From Sclerodactyla briareus (taxonomy: Eukaryota > Echinodermata > Holothuroidea > Dendrochirotida > Sclerodactylidae): a stretch of DNA of 64,000 nucleotides. The notes beneath the pieces were generated by a model. That model worked only from the letters and a program-made list of their open reading frames with translations, ran no database searches and had not been told where the DNA came from. Both the position numbers and the translations under genes were made by a program. The DNA lies in contig JAODTK010000045.1 of the NCBI GenBank assembly GCA_026419785.1, positions 1 through 64,000 of the forward strand, read 5' to 3'. Shown here one piece after another: positions 12,421 to 23,419 of the stretch (its first letter is position 1; each line of letters begins with the position of its first letter).

Positions 12421-13007
12421 GTGATTATGAATGGTGTTACAGACAAGGTAACAAATCATTTCAAATTTTTATTACCGTACATTTTCCTACCCATTCCGAA
12501 ATTCATGGGGAATAATACAGTTTGGGCCAATTTTTCTCTTTGTACTGGAATCTTCATTATTTTCCGAGATACTTGGGCTGATTTCCAATTCGGAATGCTT
12601 CAACTTTTGTACACGGGTTAGAAGACACGAGTTTTACTACTTCGTCCATGCATCAGGAAGAAATTTCCAAAAATTGGATTCCGGGAGGGGGTTGGCCAAA
12701 TTCTGGAATAGGCCTAGGCTCAATATATAGAGATTGGCAAATTGGTCTAATTTCGAATATCGAGGTCAAGAGTAAAAAGAGGAGAGAGAAACTCGGGTTC
12801 CCCAGCAATTATGTTGGCAGACATTACTACGGGTCTAGGAATGTGGATTTTTTCATTCGCCTCCCCTTTCTCCTGCTCAAAAAAAAAAAAAAAAAAATCA
12901 CTATTGCGAGGTTTTTGGAGATTGACACTGTGACTGATAGATTTCACAATTTCAGGGATGCCGATGAGAGTGTGCTCTGGGGATTACCCTCTTTGAAAAT
13001 ATTCAGG

Positions 13008-13352
13008 TTTTACACAAAATACAGAGTTAGTCCCGATTCAACACGAAACTGTTGGGTGTGGTACAAAGAATTAATCCCCGAAAAACATGATGGTGAATTA
13101 CCAAGGTCAACCGGAGGTCTGTTTGTGGTTATTTTCGCGCTTTTCCTGACTTGCTGAACGAAACTCGATGGTTGTGGATTTGTTATTTGTCCGAAACAAC
13201 ATGAGGTCATTTTCAAGGTCACAGGAGGTCAAATTTGCATAATCCACTGTCAATTTTTCCAACTTTGGTATATTTAAATAAACTTGGAGGATGTGGACTA
13301 CAGTTGGTCCTGAACAACGGTAAGGTATTTCAAAGTCACTGGGGATCAAATA
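13008..13352 (+). repeat. Tandem repeat, three ~115-bp units (family T1)
   Basis: Three units start near 13,008, 13,125 and 13,240. Each contains an A/T-rich start, a GAAACTxxxTGGxTGTGG-like word, a TTxGTCCxGAACAAC-like word and AAGGTCACxGGAGGTCAAAT at the end. The reverse complement of the same unit forms the array at 46,160-46,640. The 169-codon frame at 12,648-13,157 runs through this array and an A17 run, and is not a gene. Confidence 0.65.
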
Positions 13353-15000
13353 GATGTATATAATAATGTGGCTTCCCCTGAACTAGGTCGAAAGGGCCAT
13401 ACTGCGGGGATATACATGCAGTCGCGGTTTTACCGCCCTGCTCATGTCTATTTGTTTAAATGGGTCATACTATCAACTCTGGCAGTAGCGGAAGGAGTCG
13501 AATCATGATCCAAAGATCTCCTGTAGACTCATAAGTTCATGTGGTGTATTATTTTAACACCTCTCCCTCTCAATCTACCACCTTTGCAGCTCTGGAGCCA
13601 ACCTACCTATATAGTACACCTATGATGATAGACTGAGACCCTTGAAAAGCATGGGAGCCGCAAAATATCAAAAATCGGATGATGCTTAAAATTGGAAATG
13701 CCCGTAAGAAGTACAGGTTATGGTATAAGGGGGGGTGGCACGCAGGACGCTTGGAGACTCGCTCACTCGGCCCTCCCGGCCCCGTCAGTGATATTGCTGC
13801 AAGGTCCCCCTTGTTTTAGTATTACTGCTGAGAGGCCGGACTACACTAACGACGTCGACCAAAATGAGAGACTGGCTCCTGCGCACATACTAACCCCAAA
13901 GCAACCTTTATAACGTTTCTCCGGAGAAGGGTGAGGAAAAATACCAAACTACGCAAGAAAGTGCAATTAAAGGCCGCACAGAAATCGAACACGTGAAATA
14001 ACGGTAGAATATGGTTGAAATATTTCGGAACTAAAAAAAACAACAACAAGATGATAGCCGCTAAAATTGTCGGATAATTTATACACAGAGTCAGGTACCT
14101 TATATTGTTTGACAATAAAGTGACAAGCAGTGTAAACCTTACAAAAATATTACTAAATTGAATGTCTGTGAAATTTAAAAAAAAGGAACATACAGTATTC
14201 GCATGCAGGTTCCTGGACTGTAGATATTTTTGCAATGTAAAGCCTTATTTCCATGTGTTCCGTATGAATACGCGCTACGTAATGGCGCAACGCACGGATG
14301 CGTATTGAACCTGCACATTGACTGTTTCCATGTACGCGTAAAATCTGTGTAATGGACGTCCGTGATGTGAAATGGAGCCAGCTGCCAAAGGGCAAAAATG
14401 TATTCCAAACTGGGTTATATTTACTTGAAGAGGGGGGGGGGGGAGCATAATTATGGATCCGTGATATTTTGCAACGAAGGAAACATTCTTGGGTCAACCA
14501 TCACCCTGCCGGGACCTAGACTCGACAGAGTTTTAACAGTATTTCCGCATGATCAAGGAGCAATTCCAGTAATTTTTATTTTTTTATGATATTGATATAC
14601 TTGCGAGCACAGACCTGTATACTTTACCTCATAGTTAGCCGCGGATCCTTTACCCGCAGGCACACGGAACAAGGCAATGTTTCTTCAGCGGTACCGTAAT
14701 GTGGTGTGCAGGGGTAAGTCACAAGCAGACGGCAACCTACAAATTGCCTACCCCCGTTTTTCCCTGCTTCAATACCTCTGTGAGGAGACGACCAGCGAGA
14801 AGTCAACAGGTACAAGTCTGATGTTGACCTCGACGCAGGGGGTGCGAATCCCGGTCACCCGGGGTTAGCATCTCAACCAAAAACTAAACCCACAAGGGAG
14901 GTAGTGTATAGCGGTTCATCGGGAGAGGCTGGAAATTATTCTGAGATAAGTTTTGAGATATGCACAGTGAAAAGATTCGACTAATCCTTTTATTTATAAG
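13353..15000. other. No recognisable gene
   Basis: Nothing assignable is seen. The minus frames at 13,846-14,235 and 14,153-14,497 are hydrophobic or low-complexity and show no domain. 14,435-14,444 is a G run. 14,840-14,857 has GGTGCGAATCCCGG, which resembles a tRNA T-arm, but no matching A box or stem was found. Confidence 0.4.
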
Positions 15001-15330
15001 TACAAATCAAACAAACATGAATACCAGACAAAAATGTTTTTCTTCTCGTTTCAATTACACAATGCCTGGAAACAAGTGTTCAGAGGAATGTTCGCCAACG
15101 GTGTGAAACTAAGCTTGGGAGGTTTACTACGCAACTATTGTTAAAATAAAACAAATGTGAAACGTATTTAAAACTGCGAACAGTACTAGAAAGAAATAAT
15201 CTTTTCTTGTTTCGAGTTAAACACAATGGCATATCATATGAATACCATGCAGATGAAAGTGTTCTTCATTTTGTTCCAACACAATGCTAAAAACAAGACT
15301 GACTTCAGGAATGTCCACCAATGTTAAACT
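15001..15330. repeat. Diverged tandem repeat
   Basis: Similar blocks occur near 15,018-15,120, 15,180-15,235 and 15,238-15,335. Each has GAATACCA or AGAAAGAAAT, then a TTTTCTTxTCGTTTCxA-like word, ACACAATGC and AAxACAAG. Unit borders are blurred. No function is suggested. Confidence 0.4.
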
Positions 15331-16395
15331 CAGAGTTGTCAGTATATGTTAGGTTCAACCTGAACGGTTTCCAAGCTCCAACCACACAGGGATAAAACAT
15401 GAACGGCAATTGAAGAGGACCAAGAAGACTGTAGGCTACATAGGTTAACTACGTGTACAATCATAAGTGCCATAAATAGTCGGGAGTTTCCCTTTTCCTC
15501 TCCGTATAACTGCGTAATGCGTATTCGGACGATACATGAAGCGTTCGTGGACGTTACATCCGCTCTCAATCTGAAAACAATATCGGAAATGTACCACAGG
15601 TTAAAACAAGACAAATGAGTGAATTTGTTAACAGATAGTATTGTGCGAAACAATCTCTACTTATGTAATACTTTCTACAAACACACACTTGAGCATATCA
15701 ACACTTAAAGGAGTAATTTCATACCTAAATAACCACAGAAATCCTCTCAGAAGTCGAATTGACTATATCATAGCCCCATAAAACTTCAAATCTACTAACA
15801 CCGACGCTCGAGAATACAATGGCCTTCATATCACCACCAATCAAAAAATCATTATAAGTAGTCACCCTAAGAAACTCAACAAGAAGGCAAATGTTACCCA
15901 GTCAAGGAAGTTAGAAGTAGTAATTCAAGTCATCTTAAATCAAACCAAATTGACTTCAATGAAAATGTAAGCAAGGCTCTGAACGAAACAAATTTTCTGA
16001 ATACATCAGCTAAATGAATAAACTTTCATCAATTATGAAATATGAAAACATTTAAAAAAAAACCCACCCTCAGGAAAAGTTCGTTCCAATAATACTGAAA
16101 TAACGAACTTATTCAAAATCAAAAATATCTTAGACTTCTATTCAAATCGACAACTGTAAAAAAATTTACATCAAAAGAGAAAGTGCTAAAAACTAAGACG
16201 AAAAAAAGAATTAAAAAAAATCATTCATTCATTAGTCATAAGCTTGCACTTGAAGAAAATTGAATTGACGAAATTGCTGAAATTGAAAATAGTAAGGATG
16301 ACTCCCACCGTTCTGTAAGCAATACAAATAGGTGCTAGACAAGTAAGAAGGACCCAATTTCAATTAAATCTAAACAGGGGTAGGCCGGGTAGACC
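15331..16395. other. AT-rich DNA; one weak exon candidate
   Basis: On the minus strand TATTGTTTTCAG (15,571-15,582) is a good splice-acceptor match, followed by open frames down to about 15,448 or 15,339. No family is recognised in any frame. The rest, 15,650-16,395, is AT-rich with A runs and no gene. Confidence 0.3.
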
Positions 16396-16399
16396 GCCC

Positions 16400-16720
16400 A
16401 CGTGTATATCCCGCTTTTGGTTGAGCCCATCATGGAAAAAGTATCGAACACCCATAAAGACCTCCAGTTTGGTCAGAAACCAAGATGGCCTTCATCCACC
16501 AAGTTTTGTTGTAATCCATGGAAGTTAAAAAGAAAAAGTCATAAGAATTTTGCAAAATTTGACCATGATGGCCTGAAAGACCTTTAACTTAAGGATGAAT
16601 GTAAACCCCTCCATCCACCCAGTTAGTTCAAATCCTGACGAAGTTGGGAAATCTGCATAAAATTTCTGTGCAAATTTGAACATCCAATGAACTGAAGTGG
16701 ACCTCACATTCTTTTGGGAT
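16400..16720. repeat. Two to three diverged ~115-bp units
   Basis: Related blocks near 16,495-16,590 and 16,605-16,700 share a CATCCACCxAGTT start, AATCC, GAAGTT and an AATTTTGCAAAATTTGA-like end. This differs from family T1 but has the same scale. The short frames here (16,402-16,587 and 16,525-16,707) follow the repeat. Confidence 0.4.
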
Positions 16721-17217
16721 CAACTATAGTCCGTAACCACAAGTTCGTTCCAACTGCCGACTAACTTAGGGCACAATATGTTGGAATTACTGAGGTAAAA
16801 AAAATCGATTCACACTATTGCAAATATGTACCAGAAACATTGGAGATGGGTAGTCCTTGCCGCCACTTATTAATGTATGCATATCATTATTTTTAGTCAT
16901 TGCATTTGGTCATTTCACAGACACAAGGAACGTATATGTGCTATTTACTATTTTAATTATAATAATTTGTATTTATTTACAACACTACATACTGACTACT
17001 GATTTATATATACAATAACTTAATGACTAACAATACCAAAATACTCGAACACCAATTTTGAAAAAAGTAAAAAAAGAAAGGAAACTTGGTAATGAACTGA
17101 CCAGTGTGCACAACGATGGCACGTAGCACCCCCCCCCCCTCACCTGCACGTCGCTATTGGGCATTTTTACCCAACCTTTACGGTGGTCATTCGCACATTT
17201 CGCATGAATTTATAGGC

Positions 17218-17475
17218 CTACAAGTAGTCACCGAGAACATATGATTCGCGCGAAACTAAGTAGACCGGTTCCTTTTGATAACCGTAGTTCATGTAAGTCT
17301 GGAACCGCCTGTGGGTCCTCTTCCGCGGAGAACTGGGGACCTTGTCGCGTTTTTTACATATGCCAGTCTGGCCGGAGAACCGACCGAGGAACGCCACTAT
17401 TTCGAAGAGCGTTATCATGGAACTTCCGACGTACAAGCCCATCAGACCTCCGACCCCTCCCAACAAGCCTTCAAA
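17218..17475 (-). CDS. DEG/ENaC sodium channel, last exon (TM2 and C-terminal tail)
   Basis: A splice acceptor (TTTCTTCCGACCCGCAG on the minus strand, ending at 17,476) opens an 85-codon exon ending in TAG. It begins FEGLLGGVGGLMGLYVGSSM and continues ITLFEIVAFLGRF. This is the second membrane segment of the degenerin/epithelial/acid-sensing Na+ channel family: GG-x-x-GL, the G-x-S selectivity-filter triplet (GSS) and the following S/T-x-x-E (TLFE). A basic cytosolic tail with RKRTHRRF follows and ends VLGDYL. Channels of this family are trimers in the plasma membrane passing Na+. Intact in frame here; upstream exons other than 18,454-18,526 were not found, so the gene is partial. A paralogous exon lies at 57,665-57,933. 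Confidence 0.85.
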   Translation of the reverse strand, partial: FEGLLGGVGGLMGLYVGSSMITLFEIVAFLGRFSGQTGICKKRDKVPSSPRKRTHRRFQTYMNYGYQKEPVYLVSRESYVLGDYL

Positions 17476-17759
17476 CTGCGGGTCGGAAGAAATGAGAGAG
17501 GGGGAAAAATCATGTAATTATGAATGATTCGGGTAAGAACCTACACGGCTGTTTTGTGCCGTGAATAATTAACATGGTAAGCTAAATAGCGTGTAGGCTA
17601 CTTCTCCTCACCTCTTTACGCTACTGCTTCGAGCCAGTGACATGACGGTTATACACTCAAGTGAAACCAGCATTTTGTTACGGATCAGTATACGATATTA
17701 GCGGTATTTGTGCATTATGGGGCGGCGCCTATCACTTATCTTGTTTTCGAAAGGTAATT

Positions 17760-18433
17760 ATATCCCCACTTCGGGAATATTATGGTTTTGGCTGCGTCGT
17801 CTCCGCCACGCCGCACGTCAGCCGGGAAGATTTTCGTGTTAACGCAATAACTCTTACTAACACAATGTCCAACTGACACGAAACTCTGCACACAATGTTC
17901 GCCTCACAAAATCTCGGATTGAGTTCGAAATGTGGCGTCGCAGATGACCACTCTGGCCGGCGGCCTTTGGATTTCAACCAAAACGATTTTCATAGTGTTC
18001 GTACAATAACTCCCTAGTGCCTTGTCGGATCCATACGAAACTTGCACACATGATCGTCTATTGAAAACCTTGAACAGGTTAAACAGTGGGCTGCCCCAAC
18101 GCTTTGACGGCACGGCCATTCTGGATTTTTTGAGAATCTGAGTAGTTTTTCGCTTATTTGCGCGTTTCGAAGCATGGCGATCATTTTGAGACTATCTTTT
18201 GTTTTCGCCCCATTCGACCCCACTCGGCGGCCATTTTGAATTTTTCGCGAAAGATGATTTTTTGGCAGATGTGACATTTGCATATGTCGGGAGCATTGAT
18301 GTGCCTGGAACGAACACATACTTCCTGGAGTCATAACTCCCCTTCTGATAGAAAACAAGGCGAACAATGTCACCCTCTGATTGATCAAAAGTGGGAATAC
18401 ACGTGGCGGTTACCCGCCAGGCGATGTCTAGTT
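17760..18433 (-). repeat. Intronic insertion with ~155-bp internal repeats
   Basis: This block interrupts the intron between the two DEG/ENaC exons of copy A and is absent from copy B, where flanking intron sequence continues directly (58,622-58,640). It has two related blocks near 17,840-17,970 and 17,990-18,120, each with a GCAATAACTC/ACAATAACTC word, ACACGAAACTCTGCACACA or its variant, and a CGGCC end. It closes with GCGGTTACCCGCCAGGCGATG. It ends about 20 bp from the splice donor of the 18,454-18,526 exon. Likely a non-coding mobile repeat; class unknown. Confidence 0.65.
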
Positions 18434-18453
18434 GCGATTGATGTGTTCGCTAC

Positions 18454-18526
18454 CGATACAGGGGAGTCTGCTCGATGGATTCATAGTTTCAGTTCTCGAA
18501 AATACCTTGAGCTGGACCAATTCTTC
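18454..18526 (-). CDS. DEG/ENaC channel, penultimate exon (pre-TM2), frameshifted
   Basis: On the minus strand a CTCGCAG acceptor precedes an exon matching 58,651-58,734. Comparing the two, the product is close to NLVQLKVYFEELNYE, the conserved DEG/ENaC segment just before TM2. Here AATTGGTCC lacks one T relative to the other copy (AATTTGGTCC), breaking the frame. The donor reads GTAGCG, weaker than GTAAGT in the other copy. It lies 0.98 kb upstream of the TM2 exon, lengthened by the 17,760-18,433 insertion. Decay or read error are both possible. Confidence 0.7.
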
Positions 18527-18659
18527 CTGCGAGCAAGTGAGAAAGAAAACTTATGCCGTGAGAGGGTGGGATGATAGACGTTCCACTGAAAAGAGGTGAT
18601 GCTGATCTTTGGACCGTTGCTAGCCACCCACTAGTTGCACCACGAAATAACTGTACCTT

Positions 18660-18965
18660 ACATATACATGGTGAGAGTGAGGGAGTGGTGGGTAGGGGTT
18701 AGGGAAATTGTTCCCGAGGTTTAGTGGGGGGGTGGGGGTAGTTCTACTTTATTCATTATTACCAAAAATATTGTTATCTGTTTACACTTCATTTCCATAC
18801 TCTTTCTCACCTGGGAGTGGCCTACTTTGATAAGCCCACAAGGGTTTCTAGATCACTTCCTTTCACTTATTGACTTTTCCTAGATTCGTTCATATATTAC
18901 ATGTTGTTTGTATTGCTCGAGTGAAGGAACAAATGAAAGAAAATGAAATGAAACGAAATTAATTA
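18660..18965 (+). mobile_element. LINE 3' end with GAAAT pentamer tail
   Basis: The segment has a G-rich stretch (18,680-18,740), then GATAAGCCCACAAGGGTTTC and ends in AATGAAATGAAACGAAATT. The same succession, with GATAAGCCCCCACGGGTTTA and an ATGAAATGAAATGAAA tail, occurs at 48,950-49,256 after recognisable LINE C-terminal coding sequence. It is therefore a 5'-truncated copy of that LINE family. Copy B of the duplication has no such block at this place. Confidence 0.6.
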
Positions 18966-19079
18966 GCTTCTGCAGTTCCGCATCATCTGCGTATGTAAAA
19001 AAAAATATAGCTCAAGGTATAGTTCAAATGAACAACCCCCGAACGGTGCCCGCTCCGACATCCCCCTCGTCTCACGGAA

Positions 19080-19320
19080 TTTCTTCATTTGGATCCCAAT
19101 GAAGCTATTCGGAAACAAGCCAGAGTTATACCGTCATTTGAACGGTGGCGCCATTCAGGGTTAACAAATGCACTCATGAAAGAACAGACTTTCTCTCTTA
19201 AAATCATAATATATGATTGGGGGGGGGGAAAACTTTTGTTGGCACAGTTTTCTTGGACATAAGAGAAGCTTTTATTCTGGGATCATGGCATTTCCTTAAT
19301 ACACAAGTTGGGTTTACATG
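19080..19320 (+). mobile_element. LINE fragment: RT palm start (copy A)
   Basis: With frameshifts the frame reads a HSGLTNALM-like stretch (about 19,155-19,180) followed by VGTVFLDIREAF (19,238-19,273), the RT box-A region that is usually FLDFxKAFD in LINEs. The equivalent in copy B is LLLAQFF/VGTVFL near 60,236-60,262. The remainder of the element lies at 21,430-21,508 and 28,699-30,545, separated by DNA-transposon insertions. Confidence 0.7.
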
Positions 19321-19521
19321 GCACTCCAGAAAGTACATGTGCGCTGATGACGTCATACCTTATGACCATGTTGGCAGAACAGAAAAACCCAAGGAATTCA
19401 GACTTAATGATGTTCATCCGATCCGGAGACTGTTGTTTTTTTAAGTTGCAGACGAGGGGGAGACAATTTGCAAGTTGCCGTATGCGTGTGATTAACCCCC
19501 ACCCCCACATTGAGGTACCGC

Positions 19522-21270
19522 CAAGGGCGGCGATTTGTGTTGCGGTTGGGGGGACGGACAAGATGGATTACCATCTAAGCGGAGCGCAAGCACAGGTTGG
19601 CGCGTAGCGTATAAGAAAATTTTTCGTTGACAGACCCCTAGATGCAGGAAACGGCACTTACCATGCCTTTATGGGACAGTCAGCAGCTTTCCTAACATTG
19701 ATAACAAATTTTATTCAAGAAAAGTTCCAAAAACCTATCGCCTTAGGGATCAATTGCAAGGTTTTGTTTGGGTGCTTGTGACATTTTGAAATACGATTGC
19801 AAGTGAGGTTTCAGTCAAGGATCAATCGAAATGGGCAATGTCACACTATAGACGTTCGCGCGAAGCGCGAGATTTGCAGGAAGGACCCAATTTGACCAAC
19901 GATCGTCATTGCACTGATCCCTTCCTGACCTATCCTTACGATATGGCAGGCCTGAGGGTTTTTTACTCAAAGATTACGGCCCCCGTTTTTATCTTCTTGT
20001 GGACCACAGGCGCATGGGAGGGACACTTCTACTTGGAGCCAGACTTGTGGCCAAATGAGTAAACACAGAAGAAATGCAACTGCGCGCGAAGCGCGCGCGA
20101 AAATTTTACACTGGGGTGTTGGACAGTCCCCATGCGTGTCGAAGACGGCATCCTTTGGATATAAACTTTGGTCTTCATCACAGAATCCCCAAAAATGTTA
20201 ATCATGTCCTTTGCACGAAATTGTGGCGTTGTCTGACCGAATCTTTTTCGTTGGCTATTTTATGGGGTTTTCCACCCGGGCAAACCGTGTGGCTGCCCTC
20301 CTTAGATGTGGCACCGTGCCGCACCAACTTCCAAAAAGGGTCGCACTCATAAAAATTGATTGTGCCTAATACTCTATTTTAAATTTGCGGAGGGATTCTT
20401 AAATTTGCAGAGTAGACCTATTTGGGCCAAACCAATTACAGGTCCCGGCCCCGAGGTAGACTTAACCCCAGTCGCCCCGTAAGGCTTCTTACCTCAAAGG
20501 CAAGACAACAAAGTTTATACACTTTTGGCATTCCATCAAACATTCAAGGCAATATTTGGGACTTCACTTTTGGACGCCTTTTCATTTCACTTGAATCATG
20601 TCTTTCTGAAGACGCGATTTGGTGGCGTCCCTGGTTCATTTTTCGATGTGGGGGGCCGCACCGCGTGCCCAGTGGGGGGGGGGGGCGGATAGTGATAGTA
20701 TGTGCACAGCTATGCACTCAACTTTCAACTCAACAATTGTCGCACCATGACTAAAAATGAAATCACAGTCGCCGCCAGTGGTAGACCTACCCCCAACGTC
20801 GGTGCTCAACCCCCTTCACCTCAAGATAGCGATTTGTTTGACAACGTCCAATTAAGGAGAGACAACACCAGCGGTTAAAGTCCAAGTCTATGTACGATAG
20901 GGCTTGGAGGAGAACGGGATTCTTTCATTGATAATTTCAATTGATAACGTTAAAGGAACATCAGATGTCTGCAGAAGGCACAGCAATTGTCTGAACACTC
21001 TATACCCGACACATGAAATACCGCGCGCGCGAGCGCCGCAAAAATTTCGAAAATGGAGGCAGCAAATTCACACAACTGATCATTGTAGTCATGCCATGCA
21101 TTTGTTTAAACAGGTGTGCTGATGGATATGTGTACAGTGCAGCAAAATAGCAAGTCGGGGCTCAAATATGGGGGGGGGACAAAATGCATTGCGTCCCCCC
21201 CCCCCAAAGCCAAATATTGGGGGAAAGGAACCGCCGTCCCCCCCGTCCCCCCCCATGATCTCCGCTCTTG
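19522..21270 (-). mobile_element. Non-autonomous hAT-like element, 1.75 kb, perfect TSD
   Basis: A perfect 8-bp direct repeat, GGTACCGC, flanks it (19,514-19,521 and 21,271-21,278). The ends are inverted: CAAGGGCGGCGATTTG at the left, and the right end reversed reads CAAGAGCGGAGATCATGG. G/C tracts lie inside both ends (19,548 and 21,172-21,255). It contains CCATCTAAGCGGAGCGC (19,572) and, in reverse orientation, the terminal block of the 8,122 family, plus perfect hairpins TCGCGC-GAA-GCGCGA (19,856-19,870) and GCGCGC-GAA-GCGCGC (20,082-20,096). The short frames inside (19,838-20,754) carry no domain. It sits within the broken LINE of copy A. Confidence 0.8.
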
Positions 21271-21329
21271 GGTACCGCCCAAAGAGGCATTGCCTTGTTT
21301 CGTGAACACCGGGACAACTGACAATCGGT

Positions 21330-21508
21330 GCAGTATCCATGTCTACATCCTTGCTGGTACTTGAATAGGGGTTCGATCCTCGCTCGTCAAGTATACCATG
21401 AATAAATCCTCAAGGAATCCCTTCGGGGTGAGGGAACCCTGTTATTCATCTTATATATAAATGATATGAGCCTCCCATTAGGTTATAGTATGACAGTATT
21501 CCGACTAT
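21330..21508 (+). mobile_element. LINE fragment: RT box around IND (copy A)
   Basis: Contains GIP-like and LLFILYINDMSLPL (near 21,436-21,477), the conserved GxPQGSxLGPLLFxLYIND region of LINE reverse transcriptase, with the PQGS part frameshifted. It aligns with copy B around 60,375-60,448 (ATGAATGATATGGGCCTC). It stops at the target site CCGACTAT, where the next hAT-like composite begins. Confidence 0.7.
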
Positions 21509-22899
21509 CATGGGCGTCAATCTGTTTTGAAAGTGGGGGGGGGACACATCGAATCAAGTTCCCATCTAATGGGAGCGCCACCATCGGTTGGCCCCCGCCG
21601 GAGCGTGCAAACGGAAATTATAGCTTTTTTATACCCTCTAGATCGCGGGAGACGGCACTTGCCCAGGACTCAAGGATAGCACCCATCTACATGTGTGTTT
21701 GAGTAGAGGACGAACAAAAAGTTGTGGGGGGGGCATTGTGGTGCAGTGGGAGCGAAAGGGAGGTTATGGGTTACCGCATATCACATATGGTATCATTTTT
21801 ATAACCGGTTCTACTCTGGTGCTTTGCTTGCCGTGGGATCCTGGGTCGCCTACTGAAGCGGTCCCTGGTGGGATCGAAGGGAAAAGCCATAGGCGTAAGG
21901 AATTATACCAATTTGGGGGTCAAAAAAATTTTGCATGAACTTTTCAAGCTCGTCATCGGAAAGTACCAGCGCGCGCGAAGCGCGCGATTTTTGTTGTTGT
22001 TGAAAAATTCAGGCATTTTTCCACTTTGCCTTTTTTCTTCACAAGTTTTCCATGAATTTTTGCCCGATTTTCTCATCTCAGAAAAATTGGAGGGGGGGCA
22101 GTAGTCTTTCCCAAGGTTCCTGAAATTATTTGAGTGAACAAAATGATTCGGAACATTACATCGCATATTTACAACGCCTGGTAGAAAAACGCAATTGCGC
22201 TCGACACTTGAAAATTCATGCACTTTTGGCTATCCGGTTTAAAATTCGGGACCTCAATAAAAAAAACATGGGTAATCCTTCGACTATGGCCTTAGTTGGG
22301 TCCAGATCTTCACTGGGGTCCGCACCTGGCATAGTGGACTGAAGAAATTTTCGAAAATTGAATCAGTTTAAACCATCATTATCACTGTGAACCACCGCAC
22401 ATCCGCTTTAATAAAATGACCAGGTGCACGGTACAGGTTCAGTAGGTTGGGGCAAAACAACTTACCCAGACTCAAAAGGTTAGTGGATTTCATTGGCGTT
22501 TTATATGCAACAACACCAACTTGAATCAGTACTGACGCGCGCGATTTTTTGGTGTGTCTTGGAATATTTAATTAGCGAATTTCGGCCACCAAATTCATAA
22601 TTAAAAACTTATCATGTTTCTGCCCAATTTCCTCCCATGGTTTCTTCTTCTTCTTTCCCGAATTTGAGTATTTTTCGTTCGTGTTTTCACTGTCAAATTT
22701 TCCTGCAATCCCCGACCCAATCTCGAATATTATGACTGATTTGCCCCAAATTGGTTCTGTACTTTACTATATTGGGCCTAGATTTACATTGTTACCTAAC
22801 TTGGGGTTGAAGATCCCTCACATGCCCGAGTCGTGTAAATGTTTGCCAATAAGCGATATGCTTTCGAAAGGGAAAAAAATGCTGATGAGCTGGCATATT

Positions 22900-23160
22900 A
22901 TAGGCGCAGCGTAACGGGCCCCTTCTAATTTAGGGCCGAACATGTTTGCCTAAATAGAACGACATAAAAACAGCTCCGCGCGAGGAGCGCGCAAAAAAAA
23001 AAATGTTTTTCGGACATTTGATTGAAAATTCAGGCAGTCAGCAGACATCTTAGGCATTTCCTTCACTTTTTCTCGGTCCAAATTTTCCCCGAATTATTGT
23101 CATTTTTTGCCCGAATTTCTCATCTCAGAATTTTTTTTCGCTCCTTAAAGGGCTACGCGA
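22900..23160 (-). repeat. Internal fragment of the hAT-like family
   Basis: GCGCGAGGAGCGCGC (22,978-22,992) is an imperfect version of the family hairpin. It is followed by AAAATTCAGGCA, TTTTTGCCCGAATTTCTCAT and CTCAGAATTTTTTTTCG, the same succession as 21,995-22,090. Termini are not seen. A second weak hairpin-like word (GCGCGCGATTTTTTGG) lies at 22,537. Confidence 0.55.
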
Positions 23161-23419
23161 TTTGGTAAGTTTGAGCCAGAAATCAAAGCAGTTTGGATTT
23201 ACTTAGAATTGTCACTGAGTCTAGAATTCTTATCACTCTTGTTGGCAGCAGTGACGTAAGACATTTCTGACTAGGCTATGAGCTACATTTATTGGGCGCT
23301 GTTGAGGGTCTCCGGATTTACCCGTCCCCTTTGAAAAGTTTTGGCTCTAGGTGCAAATCCATGCTCTAAAATGTGATTTTCTTGTGCCAAATGTGCTACA
23401 TCCAAGGACAGTAAGTTCT

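Noticed and set aside
14838..14860. GGTGCGAATCCCGG, a tRNA T-arm-like word
   Set aside because: No A box at tRNA distance and no acceptor-stem pairing.
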